Part shown: piece by piece, positions 1 through 11,518 of the stretch | Numbering within the stretch: position 1 is the first letter of the stretch | How the letters are laid out: every line of letters starts with the position of its first letter | Assembly: GCA_011947345.1 (NCBI GenBank) | Contig: JAAVTG010000152.1 | Coordinates: 62,001-126,000, forward strand | From: Phytophthora quininea | Lineage: Eukaryota > Oomycota > Peronosporomycetes > Peronosporales > Peronosporaceae | Direction of reading: 5' to 3' | Length of the DNA: 64,000 bases | Made by a program: the position numbers and the translations under genes | Notes under the pieces: generated by a model | Databases searched by the model: none | Seen by the model: only the letters and a program-made list of their open reading frames with translations | Told to the model about the DNA's origin: nothing

Positions 1-2197
1 ATTTTGGTCGCGGAACGAGTCTGACGCGCCATTCTTCGCGGCAGCCAGCGTTAACAGCGTTGCCAGTGGCGAGTCCCCGACATTGCCGTTGACTAATGAG
101 CTGTGCCGTCTATTTTTGTAGGTGGTGGTGCCTTTGCTGCTAAGTTTAAGTTTTGGGAGCTTTGATGAACTTGGCGATCAGCTCTCGAGTCTTCCTGCCT
201 TTCCAAATCTTTTGGATCGTTGCTGCTTGCTGGTTCATTTCAACCAGCCGAGACGTCTCCAGTTCTTGCAGTTGGACAATTGTGCGACTCTGAAGCCGGC
301 GATCGCTGTGGCCCACCACCAACAAAATAGCGGCATGCTCCACGACCCTCATGGCATGAATTCCGTGCGCGTCCATGTGGACGTTCAAGAGCGGCGTCAT
401 GGCCACAGGATCCCAGATTTTGACATATCCGTCGTAGCTGCTCGAAACCAACAGCGAAGTTTGCGTTGTCCACTGGAGCTCCGAAATGTTTCCAACATGG
501 GCAATGAAGCGCCTCCGTGAACATTTCTTGGTATTCACATTGACGATGGATATCCACGATTTCATGAACCCAGCCTCCGCTACGGCTACGAAGAAACCCA
601 ATGCGTCGAATGCTGCTCGGTGGACTGGGAATTTGAAATCGAGGTGGTGCTCTTGGAGGGTGCCCGATTTCGCTGCATCGGTTGAATCGTGAATCAACTT
701 GATGGACCGCTTGTTTCGGAATACCAGAGCAAACAAAATTGGCGATCCAGGGTGAGCAGCGATATGGCAGACGATGTCTTTGCCGACGCCAATCTTTGCT
801 TTGAGCGTGAAATGTGGCGACAGGTCGTAGAGAGCAACGTGATGCCTCATGTCTGAGATGATCAGCCGTCTCCCGCTATCGATGAATCCAGCAGCGTGGA
901 CATCAGCCACAGCTTCGATCGTTTGGACGTCAGCTAATTGAAACCTTGGTATGGTGCTCGCTTTTGGCTTCGTCGGCACGCCAAGGCCCAGTCTGCTGCT
1001 TTCGCGACGACGACTTCCACCATTCAGCGTCGTGGAAATGCCACTGCTGGATCCTGCGCTCGCATACGCTGCGGGATAAAGGAAAAGCTGAAGAGCTTGA
1101 TCACATTTGTCTGGTCGGTGGACAGAGCAGAACGCGGCGATGGTCTTTGATTGAGCGTCCCACGTGATTGTTTCCATGGGCGCAGGAAGTGTGGGAAAAG
1201 CTTTCGCTGGAACCAAAGTCTTCACGTCGTATAGTACGATTTTGCTGCCGACACAAGTTATTGCCATTTTCCCGTCACAGTCGTACAGAGGCGAAGAGGT
1301 GAGCGTGCCAAAGTCTCGACTTCCGAGGCGAGAAAGTCTCAGCGTCGCGATCCCCACGCGGCAAGTCGGCGTGCTCACGGCGCCTTCCTCGTTCTCGCAG
1401 ATGCAGTAATAGTCCCCGCTCGCCCGCTTAGAGAGTTTGGCGATCACGAGAGTGCAGCGATGGACACCAGACACAAGCTCCTCGACCTCTAGTGCTCGGC
1501 CGTTGAAATACCACTGGAACGTTTGGACGTATTTGACGTTGACTCGCAGCTCGAGCTGTGCTCCTTCTTTGCTGCTATAACGGCTGGAGGAGCGTCAAGC
1601 AGAATGGGAGGTCTCTCCACGGACGGGTCAAGCCCCATAGCGATCTTCTTCGCGCGCAACCGAGCTTTTTGGTGTTCTCCAGTGCTAGCAACCCCTCCCT
1701 GCGTTCGTCCTTCTTCTTCTGGAGGAGCGCTTGCTGGTCCAGCTCTTCTCGACGAAGATCCTCCTGTGCAGCGTCGTTGTCTTCTACAATCCAAGCACCC
1801 GTGGGCGTAAAGAGCTTGCGGATACTGATGAGATGTTGGACCAAGACATCGTCGTCTTTAGCCTGAGTCTGCAGGACGCGGATACTTTCCTTCACGCCCT
1901 CGATGCCCTCAGTGAACCCAAACCGGGAAACCACACGAGCGCACACGTCGATGGCAACTGGAAGGTAGCTCTGGCCAAGAAGGGCGTCAACAGACTCGTT
2001 GCAGTTTGGAAGACGAACAAGTGCAGCACCTATATGGCAAAGCCAACCCAGATCGCCTTGGGCTGCAGCAAAACAAGTTGTTATCGGTAAATCCTACATC
2101 AAAACATAACGAGAAAGCAATCACCTAGAGCAAGCGCATGCTTCAGCTTGGTCTTTGCCCGCTGATGAGAAAACGCATTTAAAATCTGTTCCGCCAT
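1..2197 (-). CDS. WD40-repeat protein with Ig-like domain and IQ motif (3' end outside window)
   Basis: The minus-strand gene starts at ATG 2197 (MAEQIL...). A 73-bp first exon ends at 2125 and a 62-bp GT..AG intron covers 2063-2124. The second exon encodes an armadillo/ankyrin-like helical N-terminus, a Lys/Glu-rich coiled coil (about 1700-1790), and an Ig-like domain (about 1385-1600) with the core Trp (FQWYFNG) and the ASGDYYC cysteine strand. Several WD40-type blades follow (for example VSSSYDGYVKIWD), then a calmodulin-type IQ motif (AATIQKIWKGRKTREL) near 170-220. The frame breaks at short homopolymers near 1666-1670 and 1565-1570, with continuous homology-like text on both sides. A stop at 146 also follows an A4 run (151-154). 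One base less there keeps the frame open to position 1, so the protein probably continues beyond the window. Likely a cytosolic scaffold; no enzyme domain was seen. Confidence 0.75.
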
Positions 2198-2240
2198 CGC
2201 TGCAAAATGCATCCACGTGAGTTTCTTGTGGCCACTAGGA

Positions 2241-2503
2241 CTACGACACGCAGGAATACTTTCCCTGAGCAGTGGCCTTGTTCAGTGGCGTGAAACCTTC
2301 CTGAATCCCTCGTTGTGACTTGTGCTGGTTGAAATCGGGGAGATGAGACTGCAACTTTGGCATTGAATCAACGGGCCGGGAGCCCGTCGAAAGTCGACAA
2401 CATTTCGACTGCCACACACGACGCAGTAGCTGTCGATCTCTTGTGGTTTGTCGCAAGGTTTGAGCGGGGCTGGGTGGAGTTTAGTGCGGCGTCGTCGAGG
2501 CAT
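2241..2503 (-). CDS. Possible small CxxC...CxxC protein
   Basis: From ATG 2503 (MPRRRRTK...) a short minus-strand reading frame has a basic start and two cysteine pairs, CVVC and CQSC, 17 residues apart, as in small zinc ribbons or half a PHD finger. The frame ends at 2282, but changing one base in a C4 run just after CQSC would continue it to 2241. It sits between the WD40 gene start and the divergent STI1-like gene start at 2578, so it could be a real divergent gene, or only the promoter and 5' UTR of its neighbours. I do not recognise a family, and no exon continuation was identified. Confidence 0.3.
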
Positions 2504-2550
2504 GGCGTCGCTTTCCAACAGTCGATGGAAATCTTTGTGCCGACGGTTGG

Positions 2551-2561
2551 TCACTTTGAAA
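2551..2561 (+). promoter_or_regulatory. Initiator-like element before the STI1-repeat gene
   Basis: TCACTTTGAAA lies 17 bp upstream of ATG 2578. It resembles the oomycete initiator core (TCAYTT followed by an A/T-rich step). The match is by eye and no transcript start is available. Confidence 0.4.
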
Positions 2562-2577
2562 GCCGACACGACGCGCA

Positions 2578-3820
2578 ATGAACCAGGACTGGGACGACGA
2601 TGAGCCACCGACGCTCGGTGAGGACGGCAACCAAACTGCAGACCACGAAACCAAGGTCGATGACAGCAACGTCATGGACGAAATGATGGCGATAGCCCAG
2701 CGCGCCAAAGAGGACAAGCGCAGACAGCAGGAGAAGGAGCGCAATCGCAGAGCCTTTGGACAGGGACTCAAGAAGGGGTTCTTCAACTCCCCGCCAGCGA
2801 CAAGAACCAAGCGAAGCCGACGAAGCGCACCACGACGTTGGAACCAGCTTTACACCAGTCGGTGCGGTGGTGGAGTGGGCCCTCCAAGTATTTGCCTCCT
2901 TCAACTAACTCTGTGAACTTGCAGCGAGAAGAGCGACTGCGCATCGTCAACCAAAACGAAGAGAAGACAGCTGATGCTGATAAGCCCAAGTTTGTGTTCC
3001 CAGAAGTGCAGGAGGCGATGAAGAGCATGCATCAACTGGACCCGAAAGGTTCGTGTCTGGATTCGGTTGAAGGAGTGTCATCTTGAAAAGCTGAAGTGTA
3101 TTGCTGTGGCGCCGATGGCAGAATGGATGAACGAGCGCTTCTTTGAAAAGCTTTCGCGTCACCCAAAGCTTGCCCAAGGTACGTGCATTCGTGTGAACAG
3201 CATTTCACTATGCTGTACTTTACCTTGTGTGTTGGCATGCCATTGAACCAGGACTACAAAACCCCGCCTTCACCTCGGCGATCGCGGAGATGCAGCAAGA
3301 CCCGCAAGCTGCGATACTCAAGTACCAGAAGGACCGGGCGGTCTCGACAATGCTGCGGGACTTTATGGAGTTCCTCGGCAGCCACTTCGAAGAGGTGGGT
3401 CTCGTCGGATGCAGGAGGATCGCTTTGCCTGGCTAACGCGGTGATCCCTTCCTATAGCTGGGCAAGGAACCGGAAGCTGCTGGCAAGAACGCTCAGCAGC
3501 AGCAACCAGACGAACCAGGACGTCGAGAGCCGTCACATCCCGTAAAACCCAACCAGCAGCAGCCGCCATCGATCGTTGATCTGGACGAGGCCCGCCGCAA
3601 AGCAATCGCCGACATGAAGCGCTCGCCCGAGGAGGAAGAGCAGGTGCAGCGCATCCTGAACAACCCGGAGCTGCTCACTGCACTGTCGGACGCCAAGCTC
3701 ATGCAGCGTCTGCAGCTGTGTCGGCAGTCGCCCGAGCAGTTGCAGCAGCTCGCGCTCGACCCAGAGCTCGGCCCGAAGCTTCGGCTACTCGTTCAGCATA
3801 ACATGGTGAAGTTTGCCTAG
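2578..3820 (+). CDS. STI1-repeat (heat-shock chaperonin-binding) domain protein
   Basis: Four exons: 2578-3048, 3122-3178, 3252-3394 and 3458-3820, with GT..AG introns of 63-73 bp, giving about 344 residues. The N-terminus is acidic and then highly charged. The middle exons encode a first STI1-type segment: ERFFEKLSRHPKLAQ, then LQNPAFTSAIAEMQQDP, then AILKYQKD. The C-terminus encodes a second DP-like helical segment with NNPELLTALSD and a terminal Leu/Gln-rich helix. Such segments, as in HOP/STI1 and ubiquilin, bind hydrophobic peptides or clients for Hsp70/Hsp90. No TPR or ubiquitin-like domain is seen, so this is not HOP itself. One frame break lies in the C4 run 2789-2792. A single added base restores a continuous 345-codon frame (including stop) across all exons. 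Confidence 0.8.
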
Positions 3821-3886
3821 TACCCGCACTTTGAAGAGTACTTCTTTTGGATACTGTAAGAAATACACTTTTGAGTGGATCGGAAC

Positions 3887-4465
3887 ATGGCGGAGCTCAA
3901 GGACCAGGTCGAGGCCGAGATGACGCGCTACCGGGCGCTGCAGGACGGTGCGTCTGCTGGTCTACTTTCTCTCTATCTTCTGTGTCTGAGGCCAAGCGTC
4001 CGCAGAGGTGCAAGTGCTGGCGACGCAGCGACAGACGTACGCGCAGCAGGCCAACGAGAACGACATGGTCAAGAAGGAGCTGGACCTGCTGGACGACGAG
4101 GCCAAAGTATTCAAGCTGGTGGGGCCCGTGCTGCTCAAGCAGGACGTGGACGAGGCCAAGACGAATGTCAACAAGCGGCTCGAATTCATCAACAACGAGC
4201 TGTACGCGCAGAACGCTCTGAGACTGCGAGGGGATCCAGAGACTGACACGTTTGATTGAAACAGGAGCAAAGTCAACACCAAGATCGAGGCCAAGGAGAA
4301 GGAGGCCGTCGGCATCCGGACCAATGTACGATACAGCCAAGCGGCTGCAAAATGGAAGCGATTGGTGCTGACAGAGTTGTGTGTGTGGCGCAGATCTCGA
4401 ACATGCAGATGGAAATGCAGAAGCGCGCGGCGGAGGCGGCCAAGAGCGCCGTCGCAGCGCAGTAG
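3887..4465 (+). CDS. PFDN6: Prefoldin subunit 6 (beta-type prefoldin)
   Basis: Four exons (3887-3947, 4006-4201, 4265-4325, 4394-4465) with introns of 58-68 bp join in frame without correction to about 129 residues, the usual size of prefoldin 6. The product is two coiled-coil helices flanking the family core DLLDDEAKVFKLVGPVLLK and the NVNKRLEFINNEL turn, followed by the second helix (NMQMEMQKRAAEAAK). Prefoldin is a jellyfish-shaped hexamer of two alpha and four beta subunits that captures unfolded actin and tubulin in the cytosol and hands them to the CCT chaperonin. The gene lies 66 bp after the STI1-repeat gene on the same strand, so two chaperone-related genes are adjacent. They need not be co-transcribed. 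It is convergent with the next gene, with 89 bp between stops. Confidence 0.93.
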
Positions 4466-4554
4466 AGCAGCCACAAATCAAATGACACCGTTGGGGATGA
4501 AATACGTGCTGGTTGTTATTGCCACTGATCTGTGCAAAACAAGCTGTCTAATAG

Positions 4555-6410
4555 TCAAAGCTCGAGAGCTCCAAGCGAATGCGTCCTAGCGCCAAGCAGC
4601 TCCGCTGGGACGAGGTCAGCGACTTCCTGCAGGGTTGTGCGTGCTACGGGCGTAGCGTGCAGAGTGTGCCGTCCTGCCTCGCGAACTCGTACCAGCACAT
4701 AGTCGCCTGGAGCTGCGTGGACGCTTTCCGAAGCGATACTTGGGAGGGGAGGAACTCGGACGCCAACTCGCCAGCCTGGTGGGTGAACGCGCGGAGCGAA
4801 CCTGGCATTTCCTGGTTTGGAAAGACGCAGCGCTTGCTGGTGTCTGTGAGGCCAGTGAGCTTCGGGTCTTCGTCTGTGGAGCGGCGGCTTGCTCCTTGCA
4901 CCAGGACAATGTGCAGTCGGTCGGTGTCCTCGACCAAATTCTTGCGGGTGACCACCTCGCTGAAGGTGTCGATCACTTCACGCAGACGTCGCAGCTTGTC
5001 CTCCTGGGGTACGTCGTCCTTCATGCGGTGGGCGGCGTGCGTGCGGGCACGAACCGAGTAGGCGAACATGAAAGCCTGGTCGTAGCATACCTGGCGCATC
5101 AGCGACAGCGTGTCCTGGTGTTCCTCTTCAGTTTCTCCACAGAAACCAGCAATGAAATCCGACGAGATGGCAACGCCAGGAATGCGGCTGCGCATGTTGT
5201 CCACCAAGGCAAGGTACGCCTCGCGGGAGTAGCCACGACGCATACGCTCCAACAGCGTGGTGCTTCCGCTTTGAGCCGGCATGTGGATCTGCTTGCAAAT
5301 GTTAGGACGCTCGTTCACCAGGTCCAGCACGTCGTCAGGGAAATCCTTCGGGTGAGGCGACGTAAAGCGCAGTCGCATCTCCGGGTCCACGCGCGAGACT
5401 TCATCCAACAAGTCGGCGAAGCGGAAGCCAGGGGCGTCTCGCGAGCGGAACATGTTGCCAAACCCTGCAGACGACACGTAGCCTCGCCCCTTTTCAGCCG
5501 CGCCCTCGGACTTCCTGTCGTGGTACGAGTTGACATTCTGGCCTAGCAGCACCACTTCCTTGACTCCTTGGTCGCTCAAGGCCCGCACTTCGTCCACGAT
5601 CGAGCTCATAATGCGGCTACGCTCACGGCCGCGCGTGAACGGCACGATGCAGTATGAGCACATGTTATTGCACCCACGCATGATGGACACGAACGCCGAG
5701 GGGCTGTGCGGGTCGGCGCGCACCGGCGCAATATCCGCGTACGTCTCATCGAGCGACAGCTGCACGTTGACCGCAGCCTCCCCGCTACCGTGCACCACAC
5801 GCAGCAAGTTGGGGATGTCGCGGTACGCGTCCGGTCCGACGACCAGGTCCACCATCTTGTCCGACTCGAGCAACTTGACCTTCAGCCGCTCGGCCATGCA
5901 GCCCAACACGCCGACGGTCGGCACCGTCTTCTGCTTCTTGCGCAGCAGCTTGGCCTTGACTTGACGCAACGACTCCAGTCGGTTCCAGATCTTGGCCTCG
6001 GCGTTGTCCCGCACTGCGCACGTGTTGATGAGCACCACGTCGGCCGCATCGGCAGCGGTCGCCGCTGTGTAGCCGCCGTCCAGCAGGATGGAGCGCACGA
6101 TCTCCGAGTCCGCCGAGTTCATCTGGCAGCCGTACGTCTCGATGAAGAAGGAGCGCTGCGTCTGCGTGGGCCCCTCCAGTTCCTCCAGTGACCGCACGCG
6201 ACTGGGCGCCGGGAAGTTCATCTCGCTGGGCTCGCGGGCCGCCTCGGCCACCTGGCTGTGGCTGTGGCCCTGGATAAAGTCGCCAAGCGCGGGGCCCTCG
6301 GGTAACCGCGAGCGCCGGACATTCACCTGGGCCTTCAGCTGCGTCTGCACATGCGCGTCGCCGGACTGGAAGCGAGCGGCGCCGGCCGCGAGGAGTCTTG
6401 CAGCTTGCAT
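4555..6410 (-). CDS. CDK5RAP1: CDK5RAP1/MiaB-type tRNA 2-methylthio-N6-isopentenyladenosine synthase
   Basis: Radical-SAM methylthiotransferase that thiomethylates isopentenyl-adenosine at tRNA position 37; eukaryotic CDK5RAP1 acts mainly in mitochondria. Starting at ATG 6410 (MQAARLLAAGAARF, Arg/Ala-rich and compatible with a mitochondrial presequence), the protein has the UPF0004 cluster-binding cysteines at about residues 95, 131 and 171. The radical-SAM CxxxCxxC (CNNMCSYC) is at about 247-254. A TRAM domain is at the C-terminus. An in-frame ATG 15 codons upstream exists but would add a non-presequence-like stretch. An uncorrected stop occurs at 4644 after a frame slip at the AAA/TTT run 4725-4727. 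With one base added, the frame runs through a good TRAM end (APGDYVLVRVREAG) to TGA at 4555, giving 618 residues. It shares a 60-bp divergent promoter with the RAD5-like gene. Confidence 0.92.
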
Positions 6411-6450
6411 GACCGATACTGGACCATCGAAATAAAACCCTTTCAAATTG

Positions 6451-6463
6451 ATCATTTGCCAGC
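6451..6463 (+). promoter_or_regulatory. Initiator-like element in the 60-bp divergent promoter
   Basis: ATCATTTGCCAGC ends 7 bp before ATG 6471. The opposite strand of the same gap carries TCAATTTGAAA, a similar motif for the divergent tRNA-modification gene starting at 6410. The whole intergenic space is only 60 bp. By-eye match only. Confidence 0.4.
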
Positions 6464-6470
6464 AATCGCG

Positions 6471-9400
6471 ATGGCGGGGACACCATGGAGCTGCTCGCGG
6501 TGCACCTTCGAGAATGCCGCTCCGCTCCGCCAGTGCGCCATATGCATGGGTCCTCGGACAGTAGAGAAGGATTCTTCGCGCTTTGAGCCAAAGAAGAGCA
6601 CGGCGCAGTCGCTGCTAGTGCGAGTGGGCAGCTCTGAGGCGCAGGAACAGCAGCGCGTTCGCAAAGCTGCAGCAGCTCACGGAGCTGGGGATCGAGCTGC
6701 CGTCCGACCAGCTCCTGGCGCTGCTGGAGAAGAATTGCTACAGTGTCCACGTGGCCGCCTGCGACTACTTCGAGCGCTTGGCCAAGAGCGAGCGCGTCGA
6801 TGCGGACAAGGACCAGGAGAGCAAGAACAAGATTGAAGAGACGCTGAGGATTCTGGAGCAAACGGATGCAGACTGGAGAGTGCTGGGCAAGACCACGATG
6901 GGCGCAACGGTCAACAGGTCCGGGGCCAAGCTGCAGGTTGGAGAGCAGGTGCTGCTACAGGCGGAGAATGCGGGCAAGAAGAGACTGAGACCGGGAATGG
7001 CAGCGGCGTCTGCTGCGTCGGGCGGCATTGTCCGAATTGCTTCGATGGAGCACACACAGATTGGGCGACTCGCAAGAGAGATGGAAGTGCTGCTGCATCC
7101 GCTAATGAAGAGCGGGCTGCTTCGACTGGGCGGAGTGTGCGAGATACCGCCAGCGTCGCGCATGTTTGCGTCTTTTGATGTAAGTGCTGGTCGTCCTGCA
7201 TGGGTTGTCTGGCGGTGCTGTACTGATGTTGTTGTTGCAGCTTACTGTCTTCGTCTACGTGAGCGAACTGGCTTTTGAGGTGTTCAAGGAGGGGCATACC
7301 AACTTCCACTTGTCCGACGCATTTTCTCCGTCTTTCAAATGCTCAACGCCTGCGAGATATCGGCCACAAGTACAGCAACGACTCGTGCAGCCTCCGAAGT
7401 ACTGGAGGATGTATCATCGCAAGTGAATCCCGAAGACTTGGACACACTTTTCTCCGAGTGCCTGGGTGCCGACGATCTACACAGTACGGCTGGCGGGTCA
7501 CAAACGGATCCTTCAACACAGTTGGCACCATATCTCAACGCTATCGAGCTGCGTAATCACCAGAAGCAGGCGCTAAGATGGATGCTGTGGCGTGAGAACC
7601 AGGCTAGAGACAGAAATGCAGGTAGCGAGCAAGAGGTCCACAACCCGGTACGTCCAATTGTTACAAGACCGATGATCCTCATGCAAATGCTAATGATCTT
7701 GTGCCCTTCATTTAGTTGTGGGAAGAGCGGCGCTTCCGATCGCAGGGCTCGTATTATGTGAATCCTTTCGAAAAGAGTGCTTCCTTGACTCGACCAGAGC
7801 CTCCAGCGCCGTGTCTTGGTGGGATCCTTGCGGATGACATGGGAATGGGTGCGTAGGTTGTGAGGGGTTTCGACTTGCATAGGCTAATACTCTCTGCGGT
7901 GTTCCGTCCCAGGCAAAACAATGATGATACTTTCTCTGATTGCTCACCAAAAGCATTTCGGCAAACTGGCACCAACAAATATGCACGTGTTGCCTTCACG
8001 AACGCGGGACGCAACAGGAAATACTCTGGTCGTGTGCCCATTGAGTTTGTTGCACCAGTGGAAGAATGAAGCGGAAGAACGATTTCTCTCGAGCACACTA
8101 AGTGTGTATGTATACTACGGCGACGAACGTAGCTCTGGATCAAGTGAACCTTTCGCCAACAGTGATGTAGTACTCACCACCTATGGCGTGCTCTCAGCCG
8201 AGCATGACAAGAATGGACTACTGGTGGTGACAGAGTGGACCCGCGTCATTCTTGATGAAGCCCACAGCATCAAGAACAGGTCCACAGGTTACTTTAAAGC
8301 GTGCTCGTCGATACGGGCAGCTCACAGGTGGTGCTTGACTGGCACACCCATCCAAAACTCGCTGGACGATATGTTTTCGCTTCTGAGTTTTCTTCAGTAC
8401 GAGCCATGGTCTCGGGTGGCGTGGTGGAAGCGAGTGATCTCCAAACCGTACGAAGACGGCGATGATGTGAACGCACTTGGTCGTCTGAAAGTTATCCTGA
8501 CGCCGATGCTTCTTCGTCGGACGAAGCACTCAAAGGACAAGGAAGGGAATATGATTGTCCAGCTGCCACCGAAGCACGTCCAGCTTGTGAAGTTGGACTT
8601 TTCTCCAGTTGAGCGTGCTTTCTACCAGGCCGTGTTTGACAAGAGTCGGGCAGAGTTCAATGGTTTTGTCGCGAGAGGCTCAGCCATGTCGAGTTATGTG
8701 GCCATCTTCGCGCTGCTTTTGCGCCTCCGTCAAGCTTGTGACCACCCGTTGCTGGCGCTTGGGAAGGATTTCGAACAGGCAGCAAAAGCCGACAATGCGA
8801 GTACGAAGACAGCTACAACGCCGCCAGTACGATCCAGTTTCCAGCCACAGCAAAACGAAACTTCTGAGGCCTACTACCAGCGCATTGCTGCGCGCCTGCA
8901 GCAAGATATGCAGGCCAGCAACCGGACCCAGCTCCTAGAAGACAGCAGCAGCGCTGGGGAAATGGAAGCAGCCAGCTCGTCAGGTGGAGGTTTGACCAAG
9001 TTGTACATCCAAAGCGTGATCGCTCAAGTCGAGGACGGTCTAGACTCGCAAGAGTGTCCTATCTGCTTGGACCCACCGCAAGACGCAATCTTGACACCGT
9101 GCGCGCATCTGTTGTGCGAGCCATGCCTGCGCGAGAGCCTTTCAAACGACCCGGACAACAGCTGCCCCGTGTGCCGCACCGTGGTGGATATGAACAAGGT
9201 ATTCAAACTGCCGCCTCCATCTACCTCAAACACTGCAAGTGGCGGCGACACAAACATAGTAGTAGAGCCGACGTCCGAAGAGCACATCAGCGAGAACAGC
9301 GTTACTGTAAATGACGATGGGACCGGCTTCGAGAGCGCCAAGCTGCAACAACTTTTGCGCGATTTGAAGGCCATCAAGCTGGAGAACGCCAATGCTGAGT

Positions 9401-9888
9401 CGCCGGGCCAGAAGCGCAAGGTGGTTGTGTTTTCGCAGTGGACGTCCATGCTCGAGATGGTGTCGCAGCTGCTAAAGCGCAATGGCTTTTCGCACTGCAT
9501 GTTCAACGGCGCGCTCAACCAGGAAGCTCGCGAGCGGGTGTTGACAAAGTTTGCGAAGGACCCGGACATGGAGGTTCTTGTGATCAGTCTGAAGGCAGGC
9601 GGCGTAGGGCTCAACCTCACGTGCGCGTCGGTGGTTATTCTCTTGGATCCGTGGTGGAACCCTGGCGTCGAAGAGCAGGCAATCGACCGCGTCCATCGCT
9701 TGGGGCAGACCCGAGATGTGCTGGTGAAGCGCTACGTGGTGAAGGACACGGTGGAGGACATGATCCTGCAGCTGCAGCAGCGCAAGGAGAAGCTCGCCAA
9801 GCACGTTCTGGTGGTGGCAAAGACTCACGACGACCGGCGCAGCGAGCGACTCAACCTCGACGACCTCCGAAGCTTCTTCCACAACTGA
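6471..9888 (+). CDS. RAD5: RAD5/HLTF-type SNF2 helicase with RanBP2 zinc finger, HIRAN and RING domains
   Basis: Exons 6471-7179, 7241-7647, 7716-7848 and 7913-9888 give about 1074 residues. N-terminal RanBP2 zinc finger: WSCSRCTF...CAIC. Then a UBA-like helical segment, a HIRAN domain (split by intron 1; binds 3' ends of stalled forks in HLTF), and the SNF2 ATPase with motif I DDMGMGKT (split by intron 3), DEAH box (LDEAHSIKNR) and motif III LTGTPIQNS. A C3HC4 RING is inserted between the helicase lobes (CPICLD...CAHLLCEPC...CPVC), followed by the C-terminal lobe with IDRVHRLGQTRDV. This order is that of Rad5/HLTF, which polyubiquitinates PCNA and reverses stalled forks in the nucleus. Two frame slips, at AAA 6663-6665 (one base too many) and TTTT 7322-7325 (one too few), cancel in length. 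Orthology to RAD5 versus RAD16-like paralogues rests on the HIRAN domain. Confidence 0.92.
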
Positions 9889-11096
9889 TTGTCAATAGGC
9901 ACTGTATGAACATTGGACACTTACGTACTTGACAAAACCTAGAGCTGCGAACAAGGTCGTTTATCGAAGACCTTGTCTGGACGGCAGCAGGTAATGCTGG
10001 TCGATCCATCCCGCCGTCACCTTCTTGGCGTCGTTGAGTTTGAAGGGGTCGTTGAGTTTGAAGACGCCGAACTTCCCATGTTCAAACCTCCGGGTCCACA
10101 CCACTACCGATGGAAGACGTGGAAGGACTCGGGCGAGCCATTCAAGGACTGGAAGGTGGAGCGAAGGGGGGCTTGACCGTGTGCTATAGGAAAGTACAAA
10201 CAGCCGAACCACGCCGACAACTGACGAGATATCTTGCATAGTCGGAGATCAAAATCTAAACAAGGCGGCCATCGTCAGGAGAAGCTGGCGCTGCGAGCTC
10301 CTGCCTCCTACACGTAGCTGATCGAGATGAGCACCTCTGCTGTTGAAACCGGTGTCCTGCTGGAGTTTTTGCATGAGTGAGGTGCACGATGTGATCGCTG
10401 CTTGTTGCTGTGCAACGGACTGCTGTTGTTGCTGTCTGTAGATACAGTGGGAACCTTTGCTGTTTGGGCCACATCCCCGTTTGCGAGTTTAGCAGCTCGC
10501 GCAGCTTTTTGACGGGCTGCGTCGCTGGTTGTGCAGTGCTTGTAGCTACTAGCAAGGCACCTTGCGCACCATCACCAAGCGCTACTACGGATGTTGCGAC
10601 GACGGGCTATGTGGGCATAAGCTTGCACCTGAGCGCATTTTCTGTGAGCGTCGCTCCTGGATGGCGTCGTAAGTATTCTGCACGGAGAGCCGACCATTTC
10701 TTTCGAATGTATTTGGCGTTTACTGACAATGTCCTTAGGTAAGCAATGGTGTCTGCGTCCGGGGTTGCCAGCTTCCGAAACTCTGCAGATAATATTGATT
10801 GTCGCCGAAACGTTGGCAATATCTTGGAGTTTGTATGCAGTCGTAGGAAATTCGGCGGAGAAAACAACAACATTGCCAATGTTTGTACGTTCTTCGCAGT
10901 TTGGTTTGTATACACGTTTTGATGAGATGCACATGAGCACGCTTTCGTCGCCGAAGATTCCGACACAAAGCCAGTTCACACGATTGGCTAAAATGTTAAC
11001 TTTGCCAACGACAACTCAAGAACCAAAGTCACGCCCTCTCGCAGCAGATGAAGCCCTCAACCCCCCACGAAGAGCTGTCATCCGCAGCCCTCAGTC
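9889..11096. other. Gene-poor interval with only short open frames
   Basis: No conserved gene was recognised. A 67-codon plus-strand frame at 9973-10176 has a coding-like C-terminal half (FKPPGPHHYRWKTWK) but no family match I can name. It contains an exact-start 18-bp tandem duplication at 10030-10047 and 10048-10065 (GTCGTTGAGTTTGAAG core). Minus-strand frames of about 100-135 codons near 10256-10555 and 10572-10979 lack recognisable motifs. They may be transposon relics or chance. Confidence 0.5.
9973..10176 (+). CDS. Possible small hypothetical protein
   Basis: A 67-codon frame starting at ATG 9973 ends in a charged, Trp-containing segment (HHYRWKTWKDSGEPFKDWK) that looks more like protein than random sequence. 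An 18-bp tandem duplication duplicates six codons (GVVEFE). No signal peptide or domain is seen. It could equally be the last exon of a longer gene. Confidence 0.25.
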   Translation: MSGRQQVMLVDPSRRHLLGVVEFEGVVEFEDAELPMFKPPGPHHYRWKTWKDSGEPFKDWKVERRGA

Positions 11097-11330
11097 ACGA
11101 GCACGACCGTCACGACAAGAAGCCGCACCAAGAGCTCGTCACGCACGGAGGCCACCACGACAAGTAGCGATTCGTCACGCACGACGGCCACTACGACCAG
11201 AAGCCGCACCAAGCGCTCGTCATCAGTGGCGGCCGCCACGACCAGAAGCCGCACCAAATGCTCATCCTCCGCGAAGGCCACCACGGCGCCCAGTAGCAGC
11301 AAGAGCTCCGGCGCAACTACCATGATGCCC
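11097..11330. repeat. Imperfect tandem repeat, about 45-bp unit, roughly five copies
   Basis: Units built on CACGACCAGAAGCCGCACCA followed by a GCTCGTCA-type segment and GGCCGCCAC recur from about 11097 to 11330 with many differences. The DNA reads as Ser/Thr/Arg/Lys-rich in one frame and His/Lys/Gln-rich in another. No clear gene covers it. It lies just upstream of the Crypton coding region. Confidence 0.5.
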
Positions 11331-11518
11331 TCGACCGCGCGCAGTATGCACAGATCCTCGTCCTCGACAAGACGAGCGAAGGCATCAACCACGGGCACGG
11401 AATTGGACGACAGAAGCTTAGCCTTGGTGGACCAGGAAACCAGCGCCAGCGACTTGGCTGCGATGCATTCGGATATGGATCACAGGAACCGCGCCACGGG
11501 CATGGAGGTCGAGGAGCG

